64,000 nt of DNA from Cricetomys ansorgei. Lineage: Eukaryota; Chordata; Mammalia; Rodentia; Nesomyidae. A model generated the notes under the pieces. The model saw nothing but the letters and a program-made list of their open reading frames with translations, was not told the DNA's origin and did not search any database. Positions 41,561 through 54,104 of the stretch are shown one piece after another (within the stretch, counting starts at the first letter, position 1; the number at the start of each line of letters is the position of its first letter). The translations under genes were made by a program, and so were the position numbers. The DNA is taken from positions 1,364,501 through 1,428,500 of the forward strand of contig JAMJFZ010000769.1 of assembly GCA_026225945.1 (NCBI GenBank). Reading direction: 5' to 3'.

Positions 41561-42540
41561 TATCTAAATTTTCAAGGAGTCTTTTTTCAGTTAACAGCTT
41601 TATTATACACTTTAAAGAAAAATGGATTTTTATATATTTTGAATATGAACTAGATAATTCTTTTAGTCACTTGTTCTATTAAATGTCCTTCTTGTAAAAT
41701 TTATTAATTTTCTTTATAAAACAAAAATGCAAAATAACATAAATCATAAACACCAGTAATCACAACTGAATATGAATGAAAAAACTCATCACAGTATTTG
41801 AGATGAGAAATATGACATTGACTTCACTGTGATCATTACATTGAAGAGTAAGGAAGGCTACTGGGACATATTAACAACCTCTTTTTTTTAAAAATGTCTG
41901 TCTATCAACCAATTAACACCTAGGTGGATGCATTAATGAGCAATTAATTGGTTGGCAGAGACATATGGATGAGGATTACTTAAGGGAATCCCTCTGGCTG
42001 TGCCTTTTCAAGGAAAGCAAGACCTGAAATCAGTAGAGATAGAAGGAACTTCTGAAAACTTGTCACTGTAACATTGAAAAAGTTATATCTCCAGCTACTT
42101 TATAAATATTGGAGTATTTCCTCAAATGATTCCTATTTTAATTCTTCAGCATGAACAATTAAACAATCTTCAAATGCTGTGCTAATATATATATTATTCT
42201 AATATAATATATTTTCTATGTGTATGTAAATAAAGCATTTAAGTACATACCCATATGTATTCCTTAAACAAGGTATTTAAGTCTGTAAATATGTATATGT
42301 AGATGTGAAGACAATTTTTCAACATGTAATTTTAAAGGAAAGAGCAAAATCTTAAATATCAAAATGTAGTAAAAACAATATTGTGCATGTTGACTCCAGT
42401 TAAAACTTCCATCTACAAAAAAAAATCACATACATATTTTCTTGAAACATGTTGTGTATGCTGCAAAAAGCATGTCTCTAGAGTGATTTTTGTATTTCAA
42501 TACTAATTTGCAATTTGAACTCTAACACATAAATGAATTA
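41561..42540. other. Intronic sequence, no gene seen
   Basis: AT-rich. Includes an 11-bp inverted repeat (41906-41916 with 41944-41954). Confidence 0.45.
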
Positions 42541-42544
42541 ATTA

Positions 42545-42765
42545 AAGTCTTGGCTCCTGTTTCAAAAAAGAGCTATCTTTTCTTGTCTCCCTACATTAAT
42601 CAAGTTATGTAACTTAATCTTACTTTTCTTTTGCAAAGATAGGTGATAAACATTTAAATACAAGTTTTAATAATAATTAAGTGAACTAATTCTTATATGA
42701 AGTGCTAAGTTTCCTATAAATCAGCACAGAGTAATAGCTCAATAAATGATGATAAGAACTTATTA
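42545..42765 (+). mobile_element. MIR SINE
   Basis: aagttatgtaacttaatctt, ttgcaaagataggtgataaa, aagtgctaagtttcctataa and tagctcaataaatgatgata follow MIR in sense order. Confidence 0.65.
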
Positions 42766-42884
42766 GTACTAGTAACAATTTAGAGTTTATATTTCATCTG
42801 TTGTATATTTGTTACCTTTCTCTAGTATCTCCCTAAGAGACCAAACAGCTGAAAGTTTTGGGTATGGTTTAGGCAGTCTCCCCA

Positions 42885-43205
42885 AAGTATACTATGATTG
42901 AAGTCATGGTCCACTGGGTGGCAGTATTGAGAGGCCATAGGAATTTGGGGTGGTGGGACATAGTAGTAAGTCTCAATGCGAGTTATGGGATTTTAGCTCT
43001 GCTTTCTGTTCTTGGCTTGAGTTGTAGTCACCTGCTTGGTTCCATTTTGCTATTTAAAACAGTAATCTGCCATGATGAGAACTGAAACCTAATTGAGAAC
43101 TAAGCTAATGTTAGTGTCATAACCTTGAACCTCTAACAGCATGAGCTAGATAAGTCTCTCACAATATCTCATAAGTAGACTGTTGCAGGTTTTTCATTGT
43201 AATGA
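42885..43205 (+). mobile_element. Diverged URR1/MaLR-like repeat
   Basis: gcagtattgagaggccatag ... ctgccatgatgagaactgaa ... ttttcattgtaatgatgcaa resembles rodent repeats of this type. Class uncertain. Confidence 0.4.
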
Positions 43206-43920
43206 TGCAAAGCTAAGTAAATTTGCAAGACTTTGCTATATCCTCAATGCACCTTTGAAATTCAATCCATTTATTCAAGTTCATTACATCTTTATATTTC
43301 TTTGCCTGTTTACCAGACTGTAAAGTTATTTGCAAACAATGGTTGCATCTAAATGAAAATTTATGAACTGTAAATCCTCCTATTTTAGATTGAAGGACAC
43401 TCGGGACATCATAAATTATAGTGTAAGAATCTCAGAGATTAAAACCATAGGAAAATACTGAACATTTTTTTTGTCTTAAAAGTGTTAACTTTATGCTCAC
43501 TTACACACAAATAGACAAGGTAACAAGTTAAAAAAATCCTCTGAAGCCAGAAAAATTATGAAACTGATCCTGTTTTTAGGAACCACTTCTAGTAGCATAT
43601 TCTCAACATGCAAGAAGTAATTGTTCACCTTAGTGAGAGTTTCTAAGGCAAGTTAAGGTAAAACTGAATGTGGGCAGTTATGTTACACTTCGTTTGAATG
43701 GGAAAAAAATGTGACATATAATCAAAGGTAAAATATTATGTTTAACACATTTGGAACCTATGAGTACTATGCCTACATAAGTATAAAAGTTCATATTTTT
43801 ACCTGTTGGAATCCCCTCCAACATTAGTTCAAAATTTGTGTGAACATGAGATATGAGTATAATTGGTTAACAAAGGCTTAGTTTGTTATCTAGTAAACTC
43901 TTTGATGTAGTATTTGTTAT
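43206..43920. other. Intronic sequence, no gene seen
   Basis: AT-rich. No element recognised. Confidence 0.45.
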
Positions 43921-43924
43921 AGCC

Positions 43925-44780
43925 TGGCTCCATTTTTGTGCGTTTATAAATTATTTCTAACCTGCTTCCTGGATGACAGGGTAACTTGTTCTTCTTTATA
44001 ATTGCTTTTCCTGTAGCCTTGGTTAAAGACCAAACTGTTTAGCTCATGATTAACCTGTCTCCACAGTTGCTTCCAAACTATGTTTGCCACAAAACCACAG
44101 AGTTCTGCAGCCACAGATTGCTCCAAGATAGCCTGTGCTTCCCTATCCCATGATGGTCCCACAGGGCCTGGACAGCTAGTGGAACAGTTTGCTCTTCCCG
44201 ACATCTGCCTATGGTTCAACCTTTTGGGGTCCCCAACAATGACTTCCAGATGTCAAGAGTGAGTAGTCATAGATGATTACATTGCCCATTATTCTATTTA
44301 TTACCAGCAAAAGATTGGAATGTCGAATCTTAAACCCACAAACTACTGGTCCAAAGTCCAAGTATCAACTCTTGGAGGATAACAAGAAGGAGATAGTATC
44401 TGTTTGGAGTCAAACCAAGACAAAAGCATGGAATAACAGAATTCCCTTTTTCAAGATTCAGGTATCAGCTCTCACAGGACAATAGGAGGGAGATAACATC
44501 TGTCCGTAGGAATCACTACTGATTTACTTCCATTTCATCTAGATTCTTGTCTCTGCTAAACCATTAATTTTTAAACTTTATTATATGGCTTTCTTAACTG
44601 TATTCAGATTGGTTTTTATTTCCTCTGCTTGCCCAGCAACAAAGTTTGTATAAAAATGAACCAAGTCCTTTCATGGGTGAATACTCTCTCCTGAGAAGAG
44701 TGGCCAGGCTGTAATTACATTCCTTATCTTGCAACTATGCAATATATTTGGTTTTTAGTTCTGACACCATTTCAGTATTA
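43925..44780. repeat. Unclassified moderate-GC segment with an internal duplication
   Basis: Higher GC than its surroundings. It holds opposed open frames (44219-43944 minus, 44080-44262 plus), neither of which I recognise. Two 44-bp blocks (44360-44403 and 44460-44503) match at 33 of 44 positions. Possibly an LTR or old ERV remnant, but no diagnostic motif is seen. Confidence 0.35.
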
Positions 44781-44861
44781 ATAGTCACCCATAATTAATG
44801 AGGAATTTTCACCTCTTCCTACTTCTTACTAAAAACATTTTATATATACATACTACATACT

Positions 44862-44932
44862 TTTTGTGATGATGGGTATTGAACATGCTAGGCAAATGCT
44901 CTACCACTACTTTATAGACCAAGCCCAAGATA
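44862..44932 (-). mobile_element. ID/B4 SINE fragment
   Basis: gatgggtattgaacatgcta then ggcaaatgctctaccactac, the reverse of an ID-like head. Confidence 0.6.
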
Positions 44933-45439
44933 CAGACTTTTAAGAGCAATTATTGTAGCATTATATTTATTTCTTCAAACTTTAAAAAAAATCACAAATA
45001 AGATAATCTCAGATTTTCCTAGGTGTTTTAACTCAAACCATCAAAATAAATTCACCTAAGATTTATTTCTTTGTTTTTAATTTTTTAATGTGATCTGGAC
45101 TTTTTATTCTTTTTTATGGCATTTGTCATCAAATCAGACAGCAGCCTTTTTTCTGAAATGTATATGAGCATAGCCATGTTTATTAATGTCATCCCATGAG
45201 CCTTAGCCTCAGAGCCTCTGAGGAGGAATTTGGGCCCAGCAACCACATGTTCACTTTGTACTAAGAAACTACTGAGTTCAGACTAATCAGCACCTTCTGA
45301 TGGATATTTGGAAAGGCAGAAGGCTTATCCAAAATGAAGAAAAAATCTAAATGCATAGGCCTTCTTCTGGAAACACAGAGAAATCTGAGTTAAAGCATAC
45401 GTCTGTCTTGAATTTTACGATTGCTGTCTTGTCTTAAAA

Positions 45440-45473
45440 CAACATATTTATTCATTTGTATTCATTCATTTGT

Positions 45474-45521
<48 letters not shown>

Positions 45522-45665
45522 CTGTCTCTGTCTCCATGTGGGTGCACAAGTGCCACAATACATGTGTGGAGGTCATAGTATAACTTGCAGGAGTTGGTTC
45601 TCTCCTACCATGTGGATTCTGGAGACTGACCTCGGGGTTATCAGGACTGAACTTGAGTCATTGAA
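45440..45665 (-). mobile_element. B2/B3-like SINE interrupted by (GT)n
   Basis: gtgcacaagtgccacaatac, tgtggaggtcatagtataac, ctcctaccatgtggattctg and ttatcaggactgaacttgag give the reverse B3 order. The GT repeat sits in its tail side. Confidence 0.6.
45475..45518 (+). repeat. (GT)n microsatellite
   Basis: 22 units. Confidence 0.97.
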
Positions 45666-46636
45666 CTCAACAAAAAACAACCCAATCTATTTTCTTAAAA
45701 CACGTTTTCACAATAACTCAGCTACTCAGCAGGATTAAGAACTCCTGGGCTTCATCTGTTGATTCAGGAAGAAGCAAACTGGAAGCAGCAAATGTAGAAC
45801 ACAGTGAGGCAAATGGGCTTAGGATCAGCATATCCATGTCTGACCTCAGTTGGAGTCTGGCCTATCTTAAGTGACCAAATGAGTTATATGGCTTGGGAGA
45901 CCTGTATGCTTAGATATTTTGCCCGAGGTACTAATGGCTAGATAGAAGTTATACATTTGAATTCTGCAGTGGCTAAAACAAAATAAATTGGGGCATGCCT
46001 CAAATTCACAGTTGAAGGTACTGCTAAGTAGTACAGAATAAATTAGTCATCCACAGTTTGGAAAACAGGAATCTTCTCTGTAGCCTACTGTTGTAATGCT
46101 GCTAGCATAATTAGGATTAAATAACCATTTTTTTGCTTGAGCAGAATGAATTTGATGAGAATAGGAGGAACTCTTAACTCATTTTAGTAACAGTCAGGAA
46201 TTTGTTAGTCCTAAAGAAAGCATTGCCTCATTGAAGTGGCTAAGAAGTACCTAATGAGGATTTAGAAAGGAGCAAGAGTAGGCTGGGATTACATTTCCCA
46301 ACTGTTAGGAAAATTTCTGGTATTTTGTTCCTGTGGGCGTTAATCAGTTTATAGCTATGGCCTCGCTCTGTTACAAGTTTTCACAACTCTGATTATAGAC
46401 TCTGATATGCTTAACTCTGAGGTTCTGGGGCACATGACCTCAAACTCAGGCCTTGGTTGAATTTAAATGATAAAGAAAATGACCAGTTAGAGACTAAAAA
46501 TTAAAAGCAGAATTTAAATGCTATATTCAAATTAGTTTTGGTCTTATTGTCTTTCTTCATCACAAATACTCTTCAATCATACAATGAATTCTTTGAAGAT
46601 AGGGAATGCAGAACATCTAGTATATAAATGCATGTA

Positions 46637-46640
<4 letters not shown>

Positions 46641-46669
<29 letters not shown>
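46641..46669 (+). repeat. (TG)n microsatellite
   Basis: About 14 units. Confidence 0.95.
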
Positions 46670-46671
<2 letters not shown>

Positions 46672-46924
46672 CATAAATCTCATGCTTATTCAAATGGGCA
46701 TTGAAAACAATGAAGGATATAAGATGATGAGTACAAAGCTCCTACCCACATTCCATTCTTTGGTTTTATCTCCAAGGAGTAACCATGGATACAGTTACTT
46801 TTGTATCTTTCTTGGATACTACAACACATACATATATTTTTATGCAACATTTATACATAATAATATGCAACTATATACATACAAACATATACAGAATGTA
46901 TACAAATATGTACATTTATATCAT

Positions 46925-47265
46925 TTGTAGCAGCTGAGGACACCATTTTGATCAAAGCACTATCCTAGAGGGCTGAGGCCAGCCCTGTGAGGCTGTTAAG
47001 ACAATTCCAGGAATTTTAAGCCTATTAAATTATTCCAAGAATGCAAAACACCTTGGATGCTGTCTCATGCTTGCAGAAGTGTATTTCCCCAAGAATGAAT
47101 TCCGGCTTTTGCCTATAAAGCTTCCCTTTCCTTTTAGCTGGACCACAGTTCCAAATCTTACCAAGCAGGCTGTGCTCAGGTGCAGCTTAAGTAAAATTCA
47201 ACTAATTAAATTTCAATGGAGTATGGGTGGCCTTTTGGTATTCTCCAATTCCACAACACATTTAG
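46925..47265 (+). mobile_element. LTR-like segment (ERV class I type)
   Basis: caccattttgatcaaagcac, TATA-like gcctataaagcttccctttc, attaaatttcaatggagtat and ttttggtattctccaattcc suggest U3-R-U5 order. Ends not determined. Confidence 0.45.
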
Positions 47266-47589
47266 GCACATATGTGCACAGTCACACATACACATATTTC
47301 ATTTTAAAAGCACAAGTGAGATTATTTCAGTATATGTCGATGTATTTTATCATTCAAACAGCTACAGAGAATTGTAATATGGGGATTAACTAGAGCTTAA
47401 CCAGTTCATATCCAAGGACACTTTTATGTGTCATTATTTACTTACTGTTCCAAAATTGGATGTTCTAAATTTTTATAGATATATTTATAGAAAATTATAA
47501 ATAATATATAATATATTGAAATAGATCATGAACAAAAATAGATTTCAAACTGGTGAAAATATGCAAGACAAATGAACAATATGAAAGGA

Positions 47590-48130
47590 GGAATGGTTGC
47601 AGGCAGACATTTGAAGAACCAGCCTGCCTCCATCTTGGGCTTGAAAGCCATTTTACAGTAAAGACAAACTAGATTCATTCCTATTTATGATGAAACCTCT
47701 GTATCTCAAGGATAGGGCTGTGCCCATCTGTAACCTTAACTACAAATGGTTCCGTACTGCCTGTTCCAAGAATGACAATCGCATACATCTTTGTTTCAAA
47801 AAGTTGTTTATAACCATCTTGCAACCCTACCTGTCATTAACTACCTGCTGTTATGACTACCTGTTGTTTTTACCACTTTGATATATTCTGCTCCTGTAAC
47901 CCTGCTTATTTTACCTGCCAAATCCACTATTTAGAAACCCCCTACCCTTGAACTATAAAACTTTCTCTTCCTCATGTCCAAGGCTGACCTCTTGAACCTT
48001 ACTTTTAGGGAGGGGCAGCTGGAGTACACGAATTAAAAAGTTTGCTTTAATTAATTGCTTTTAAAAATTAATTTGGCTATGATGAATTTGGCTTGATGGT
48101 CTTTCTCTTTCCATCTTTGGGATTAAAACA
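47590..48130 (+). mobile_element. Solo LTR, ERV class I (RLTR1/MuRRS-like)
   Basis: ggttgcaggcagacatttga, then ctttgatatattctgctcct, TATA box in cccttgaactataaaacttt, acacgaattaaaaagtttgc and ttggcttgatggtctttctc, as in rodent class I LTRs I remember. No viral genes adjoin. Confidence 0.75.
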
Positions 48131-48469
48131 TTGAACTTCAAAGTGATTCCAATAAGCAATACAGAACAGTGATTCTAAATTTTATAGGCTATATTTACTT
48201 TTCTATTTAAAATACAAGTTTTAATGTGATGATATTAATGAGTCTACATTTTAAAATCTGGCATATACAAAAGCAAAGACTGGTACTCCAAGAAACCATC
48301 ATTATTGTTGTGATATTTAAATATCAAACATGAATGTTTACAAAAAAACAAGCAAGTTTAAAATTGAGATCTTGATTCACTTGGATCTAATTTTTTTTGC
48401 AGGGTCATAAATATGGTTCTAATTTCACAAGAAACAAATACCTCACTTTGAAACCTGAGACACTATGAA

Positions 48470-48795
48470 AAGCCCAGTGTCCCTAGTGGTAAAGGAACTA
48501 ACCTCCTCTGTTTAATGTCAAGTATTTGCTTTCCCATAAACCTCTCTGTTTAATGGCGAGTACTCACTTTCCCAGAAATCCTTGTTGCCACATAACATTT
48601 AACGAGCCAATCCAGTGCCTGGGTTCTGACCAATCAAAGAGATCCACTGTTTCCTTTAAAAACCCTTGCAGGAAGCTGTTCGGGGTTTGGTCATTTTGTG
48701 TGATGGTGCCCTACCCCAGTGCACTAGTTTGCTCTGTAGAATAAAGGCTCCTTGCTCTTGTATCAGAACTGGCGGTCTCCTGGTGGTACTTGGGG
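48470..48795 (+). mobile_element. Solo LTR, ERV class I
   Basis: gaccaatcaaagagatccac (CCAAT), tttcctttaaaaacccttgc (TATA-like), gtagaataaaggctccttgc (AATAAA) and gaactggcggtctcctggtg give a full U3-R-U5 layout. Near duplicates inside U3 (48505-48540 and 48541-48580: cctctgtttaatg... with tactttccca-type ends) look like a tandem repeat. Confidence 0.75.
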
Positions 48796-48799
48796 AGGA

Positions 48800-51235
48800 G
48801 GGTGATTTCAAAAACTGGGCACAACAACTAAAACTACTAGAAGAAAATATAGGCAATGTACTAAAAGATAGACATTTAAGAAAGGACTTTCTGAACTGGA
48901 CTCCATTTCATGAGGAATTAAGGCCAATGACTAACAACCAGATCATCATAAAACTAAAAACTAAAACGCTGCTGTATAGCTAAGGCAACAATCAATGGAG
49001 TGAAGAAATCAATGGGAGAGAATCATTTCCATCTATGAATCTGACAGGGGATTAATATATAGAATATGAAAAAAACCCCACAAAGTCAGACTCAATGAAA
49101 CAAATGACCCAATTAATAAAATGGGCTAGGGATCTAAACAGAAGTTTTCAATAGAAGAAATTAAAATGATTGAGAAATACCTCAAAAAGTGTTCATCATT
49201 CTTAGCAATTAGGAAAATGCAACTTAAAACAACTTTTAGATTTCATTTCACCCCAGTCAAAATGGCAAAGATCAGCAAAACAACTGACAACAAAAGCTAG
49301 CAATGTTGTGAAGAAAGAGGAACCCTTATTTATTGTTGGTGGATGTAAATTGGTGCAGTCATCTTGGAAAACAGTATAGTGAGTCCTCAAGCAACTAAAA
49401 ATAAGTCTGTCATATGAATTAGCTATATCATTCTTTGGCATATGCCTAAAGGACTTAACATCCTACTCCACAGATGCTTGCTCAGCAACATTTGTTGCTT
49501 CCCTGCTTCTCTATTCACAATAGCTAGGAAATGTAAACAACTTAAATGGCCTTTAATTGGCAATTAAATAATAAAAATGTGGCAAATATACACAATGAAA
49601 TATTATTCAGCTGTAAAGGTAAATGAAACCATAACATTTGGACCTAGAAAAGATTATATTGAGTGAGGTAACACAGAACCAGAAAGACAAACACCACATA
49701 TTTTTTCTCATCTATGGATCCTAATTCCAAATATTCAGATGTGAGTATACAACACAGAATAACTTCAGAAACCAGGAAAGCATAAAGGGATCATAGGTGG
49801 TGGGGGGGCTTGAAATGGTAATGGTAGGATATATGTGATATGAGGTAGAAACAGAAAAATGGGAAGGAATTTTCAACTAGGGAGAAGGGAGAGAGGTCAA
49901 TTTAAAAAAAGGAGGGATCAGGGACAAATAACACCAAGCTTCAAAAAATCCAGTTATTTTATATTTACCTAAAATTATACATTTTTTTCTCTCTCTTTCT
50001 CATATATATATATGTGGAAGTCATGTAACCTGAATTGACAATTCTCCCTACAAGAACTGTAGGCTGATTCAAACCCTAGTACCAGGCATGAGAAATCTCA
50101 TTTCATATGGATGGTCAAATTAGTTTAAGTGACTCCTAAAACAATATAAACTGTTGAAGTAACCTTTAGTTGTCTCTCAAATGTTGAAGGTAAGACCCCT
50201 TTGTTGAAGATACTATATACTTAAGGCACAAGACTCTGATGATTGGAGCCTTATGTAATTTAAAACCCTCCTTCGTGTAGTCTGGCTTCCATGGTGTCAA
50301 AAGCTACTGCTCAAATTGCTGAGGGAGGGAAGCAATTAATAGTCCTACCAGCTGCCTATGAATCACAACAATGAGCACCATGGCAAGATTTCTAAGAAGA
50401 TGCAGTAAGTGGTGCTCAAATGTCAGTGGTAACCAACAGCTCTCTAATTGGACTTAATGCCTATTCAACAGGAAGAAAATTATACCTGGAACTAGAAACC
50501 TAAGTCTTTCCCTGCACATGAAGCTTATAGAAGAATTTACTGCTGCCACTTTGCTAGACCAGCATAATTCCTTACTACATTCTATAACTGATCCTTATAC
50601 CCACAGATAAGTGTAGCTATCAACCCCTCATCAAAGAAGCTTCTCTTTTCATCAAATGGAGACCATCACAGAAAACCATAACTGGACATGATACAAAGAT
50701 CAATGGGTTTGGGTGAGCCCAGTCTCAAAGCTTGCATCTATATCACAGCTCCTGAATCTCTGGCTCAGAGAACATCACAAAGAAAGGGATAGAAAAACTG
50801 GAGGAGCCATCTGTCTTAGGAATGGCTGCTTGAACAAGACCAGAACAATAGCAATATCTATACACATGCTAATGTAGATGGGGTAAGATTTCATTGGGTC
50901 CCATCCCTAGTCAAAGAGCTACAGGCAACTAATGATTGCTGGGAGAGGAAGAATTAGCATCTTCTGAGGATGAGCCCCAATATTGACTGTCCAATACAAA
51001 GAAGTCAGCATTAAAACCATGTATACACAAGCAACAGAAACAGACTCAGAAGATTATACTTATATATTTGTGCATATATATGTATGTATACTAACAATTA
51101 AAATCAAAGAAAAAGAGGCTATCCATTTGAGACTGGGGACATGGGAAGGCTTGAAAGGAAGAAAGGGAAGGAGGAAAGTGATATAATTATATTTTAATTT
51201 AAGTGAATTTTAAAAATCTTAGAGGACAGGATAAT
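48800..51235 (+). mobile_element. 5'-truncated LINE-1 (Lx type): ORF2 end plus long 3'UTR
   Basis: ORF2 C-terminal region to about 49780 (ggactttctgaactggactc; atatacacaatgaaatatta; tcagctgtaaaggtaaatga) with stops and frameshifts. The 3'UTR follows (ttggacttaatgcctattca; tgctgccactttgctagacc; ctacattctataactgatcc; gagctacaggcaactaatga) and a purine tail near 51130. It abuts the LTR at 48795. Not active. Confidence 0.9.
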
Positions 51236-51484
51236 GGAAGAATTATATATTAGGGAGTAGTTATTAGACATGAACTGAGAATGGGCAGTATTTTGAAATC
51301 TAGAGAAGATAAGACAGGTCAGATATATTATTAGCCATTGTTATATAACAAACTACTCTATAACATGTCAATTAAAATAAAAATAAATAGAAACAGGCTG
51401 TCTTTTACAATTAATAAAAACTGACTAAGGAGAGAAAAATTGAATTTAGAGGTAGAATTTTGAAAGGTTGACTTTTAAGTTTTT

Positions 51485-51700
51485 AATTCTTTTATTTTGT
51501 GTATGAGCATTTTGTGTGCATGTATGTCTGTGTCATGTGTGTGCCTGATGCCTGTAGTGACCAGAAGAGGACATTGTATTTCCTAGAAATGGATTTCCAG
51601 ATGGTTCTAAGCTGTCATGTGGGTAGTAGGAATCAACTCAGATCCCTTGGAAAATCAGATAGTGCTTTTAGTGATGGAACTATTTCTTCAACCCCAGGAA
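51485..51700 (-). mobile_element. B2/B3 SINE
   Basis: tttaattcttttattttgtg, gtgtgcctgatgcctgtagt, ccagaagaggacattgtatt and a degraded head (ggaactatttcttcaacccc). Confidence 0.85.
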
Positions 51701-52950
51701 GATTAATTATTGATGTGACAACTTAGTTGAAAACTAACATTTATAAAGGTAGAAGAATCTGCTACCCCAGAAGACATAGTTCTGTTGAAAAAAAAAAGCT
51801 TTTGTTTGTTGAAGTTAACAAAAGATATCAGCCAAAGTGGTGAGAAATATGGAAAATGGTGTGCTAGAGTGATGTTACTTTATTTGTCTTGTGATTTTAT
51901 TAAAACACAGATGACCATAGCTAAAAATTTTCAATTTTTCCATTTTTATCTTTTGAAGAGTGTGGTGTTTGGATTCAGATAAATTATATGTTTTTATTAA
52001 TGGCATATTAGAGACTTAATTAGCCTATTTTATTAGGCTGAAGAACAAATTATTCAATATTTTATGCTGAAACATTTTAATATATAAGTAAAATATAGAT
52101 TATGAAATAGCAGTATCCATTTCTGAAAGAAAATTCTAATTTATTAATTGAGGTAAATGCATACATGGAATTCAAATTAATTGACTGTTCTGTAATTCTG
52201 CTTAGGGCTCAGTTAAAATGCAAATTTAATGCTGTAAAACATCAAAACAAAGGCATAGAATGGTTTCAGTACAAACTTTATACAATTATGTTTCATGATT
52301 TATGTTTTTTGTGAAAGGTTTCTGCAAACCAGTTACTTAATAAAGCATAATTTTTAAGTCTGATTTCTAGGTCCTATGAAGTATGTTACACATTACATTA
52401 ATCTCCTAATTTTATTCCTATCTAAATTCTAGTCTGTGAGTTGTGAGTATGGAAAAATGCTATTTTTATTTGATTCACAAGTAGGCATCTATATCTATTT
52501 TATCCTTCTATGCACCAAGCATTTTTATTAGTATTAAGCTATTTCCAGTGACTCCAAATCACTATTCTTAAAAATTCCCAATGATCTTATATGAAATTCT
52601 CAATATGTATTAAGAATAACTTTTTTTCAACTTAGTTAAGATTTAATACCCAAGAGAAACTTCAATTTACTCCCAAAGTTCTTACTTGCTTTCACAATCT
52701 AATCATCTCAAGAGCAACTGAATAAAATGAAAACCTCTAGAATGGAGAAAGTAGAGCATGGGCAAAACATACTCAGAGCAGGAGATTCTATAAACCAGAG
52801 ATTAAAGGGAATAAGTGATTTCTTATTGCTTAGCTACTAAACAAGCATAGCTAAATAAATTTTGGTGTGCTAGGTAAGAACAATAATATGAAAATTTTGG
52901 ATAAAAAGTTTAAATTTCTTTTGCTGTCAGAGTGCATTTTCTTTATTTAG
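51701..52950. other. Intronic sequence, no gene seen
   Basis: AT-rich. No element recognised. Confidence 0.5.
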
Positions 52951-52954
52951 GTTT

Positions 52955-53105
52955 TCTTTTTTTTTCCCAGACAAGGTTTCTCTGTTGTAACTCTGGCTGT
53001 CCTGGAACTCACTCTGTAGACCAGGCTGGCCTCAAACTCACAGAGATCTGCCTGTCTGTGCCTCCTGAGTGCTGGGATTAAAAGAATGCGTCATCACCCA
53101 GCTTT
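52955..53105 (-). mobile_element. B1 SINE
   Basis: Poly-T, cagacaaggtttctctgttg, gtagaccaggctggcctcaa and gagtgctgggattaaaagaa. Confidence 0.93.
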
Positions 53106-53374
53106 TTTATGTATTTATGTATTTATTTATGTTTTTTTCAACTTTCTTTAAATATGAGCCAGTTAGTTGAATCTATGATGGAGCTTATCTCTTTCATTAA
53201 CTAAATCATGAGGATGCTTTACATACTAAATTTTTTAAAAGCTAATTCTATTTTTAAAATACATTTTAAGTTAAATTATAATTATATCATTCCTCACTTC
53301 TCTTTCTTATATTCAGCCCCTCCCTTAGTCCTCTATTAGCTCTCAAATCAGTGACCCCCTTTTCTTAAATGACC

Positions 53375-53690
53375 TCCTAAACAAGACCTGGACAATGACA
53401 ATATTAGTATACAGCTGATGAAGAAGGGTGGGGGGATATCAAGGCATCCCATCCCTAGTCAAAGAACCATAGACAACTAATGACAGCTGAGAGAAGGATA
53501 AATTAGCCTTCCCCCAGGATGAGCCCTCTAATTAGTTTTCCATACAAAATGGTCAGCCCTGAAATCATATAGACAGAAACAACAGAATTGGACTTATCAG
53601 ATGTTATTTTATATCTATGCATCTATATCTATTGAATATATGCATTTATATGTCTTTATATATTTGTGTTAATTATATTTTAACTATATG
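53375..53690 (+). mobile_element. LINE-1 3'UTR fragment
   Basis: catcccatccctagtcaaag, ccataga/caactaatgacagctg, tacaaaatggtcagccctga. Closely related to 50890-51080 of the larger L1. Confidence 0.85.
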
Positions 53691-53899
53691 ACAAAGTATG
53701 CATTATTTCTTTAAAACATATTAAGATGTAATATCATTATTTATCCTTTTATTTTGTAAAATATGTATTTTAAAATGTTAATATTTTAAAATGAAAATTA
53801 TTTGTAAGAATCATTTCTTCTAAATTAAAAATGCTTTTAGAACATCTTAGCATTGTGCTACCTATTATTAATACTTGAATTTTTATGCTTACATTTTAA

Positions 53900-53980
53900 A
53901 TTTGGAGTCTAGGACTTAGCCTCATGGTAGAACATCTGTAAGACCGTGGATGTGATCCCTAGAAATGTAATGTGTAAATA
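53900..53980 (+). mobile_element. ID/B4 SINE fragment
   Basis: ggacttagcctcatggtaga followed by gtggatgtgatccctagaaa, an ID-like tRNA-derived head. Confidence 0.55.
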
Positions 53981-54104
53981 ATTAAACATGAATAAATAAA
54001 TTTCCAATGGTTAGATATTCTTTTAATAGAGAGTCATTGAGTGACTTTCAAGTGGAAGACATTGTCTATGTATATGCGGTATATAAAAGAACAAAAAAAA
54101 TCTT

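Noticed and set aside
44862..44932. tRNA gene
   Set aside because: It is an ID/B4 SINE head, which is tRNA-derived, without an intact cloverleaf. The same applies to 10527, 53900 and 63705.
48526..48983. Three open frames of 66-105 codons near 48.5-49.0 kb
   Set aside because: They span the class I LTR and the start of the L1 fragment; none follows a viral or host gene.
48470..51235. Active mobile element or intact provirus
   Set aside because: The LTRs are solo and the L1 is 5'-truncated, with stops and frameshifts in ORF2.
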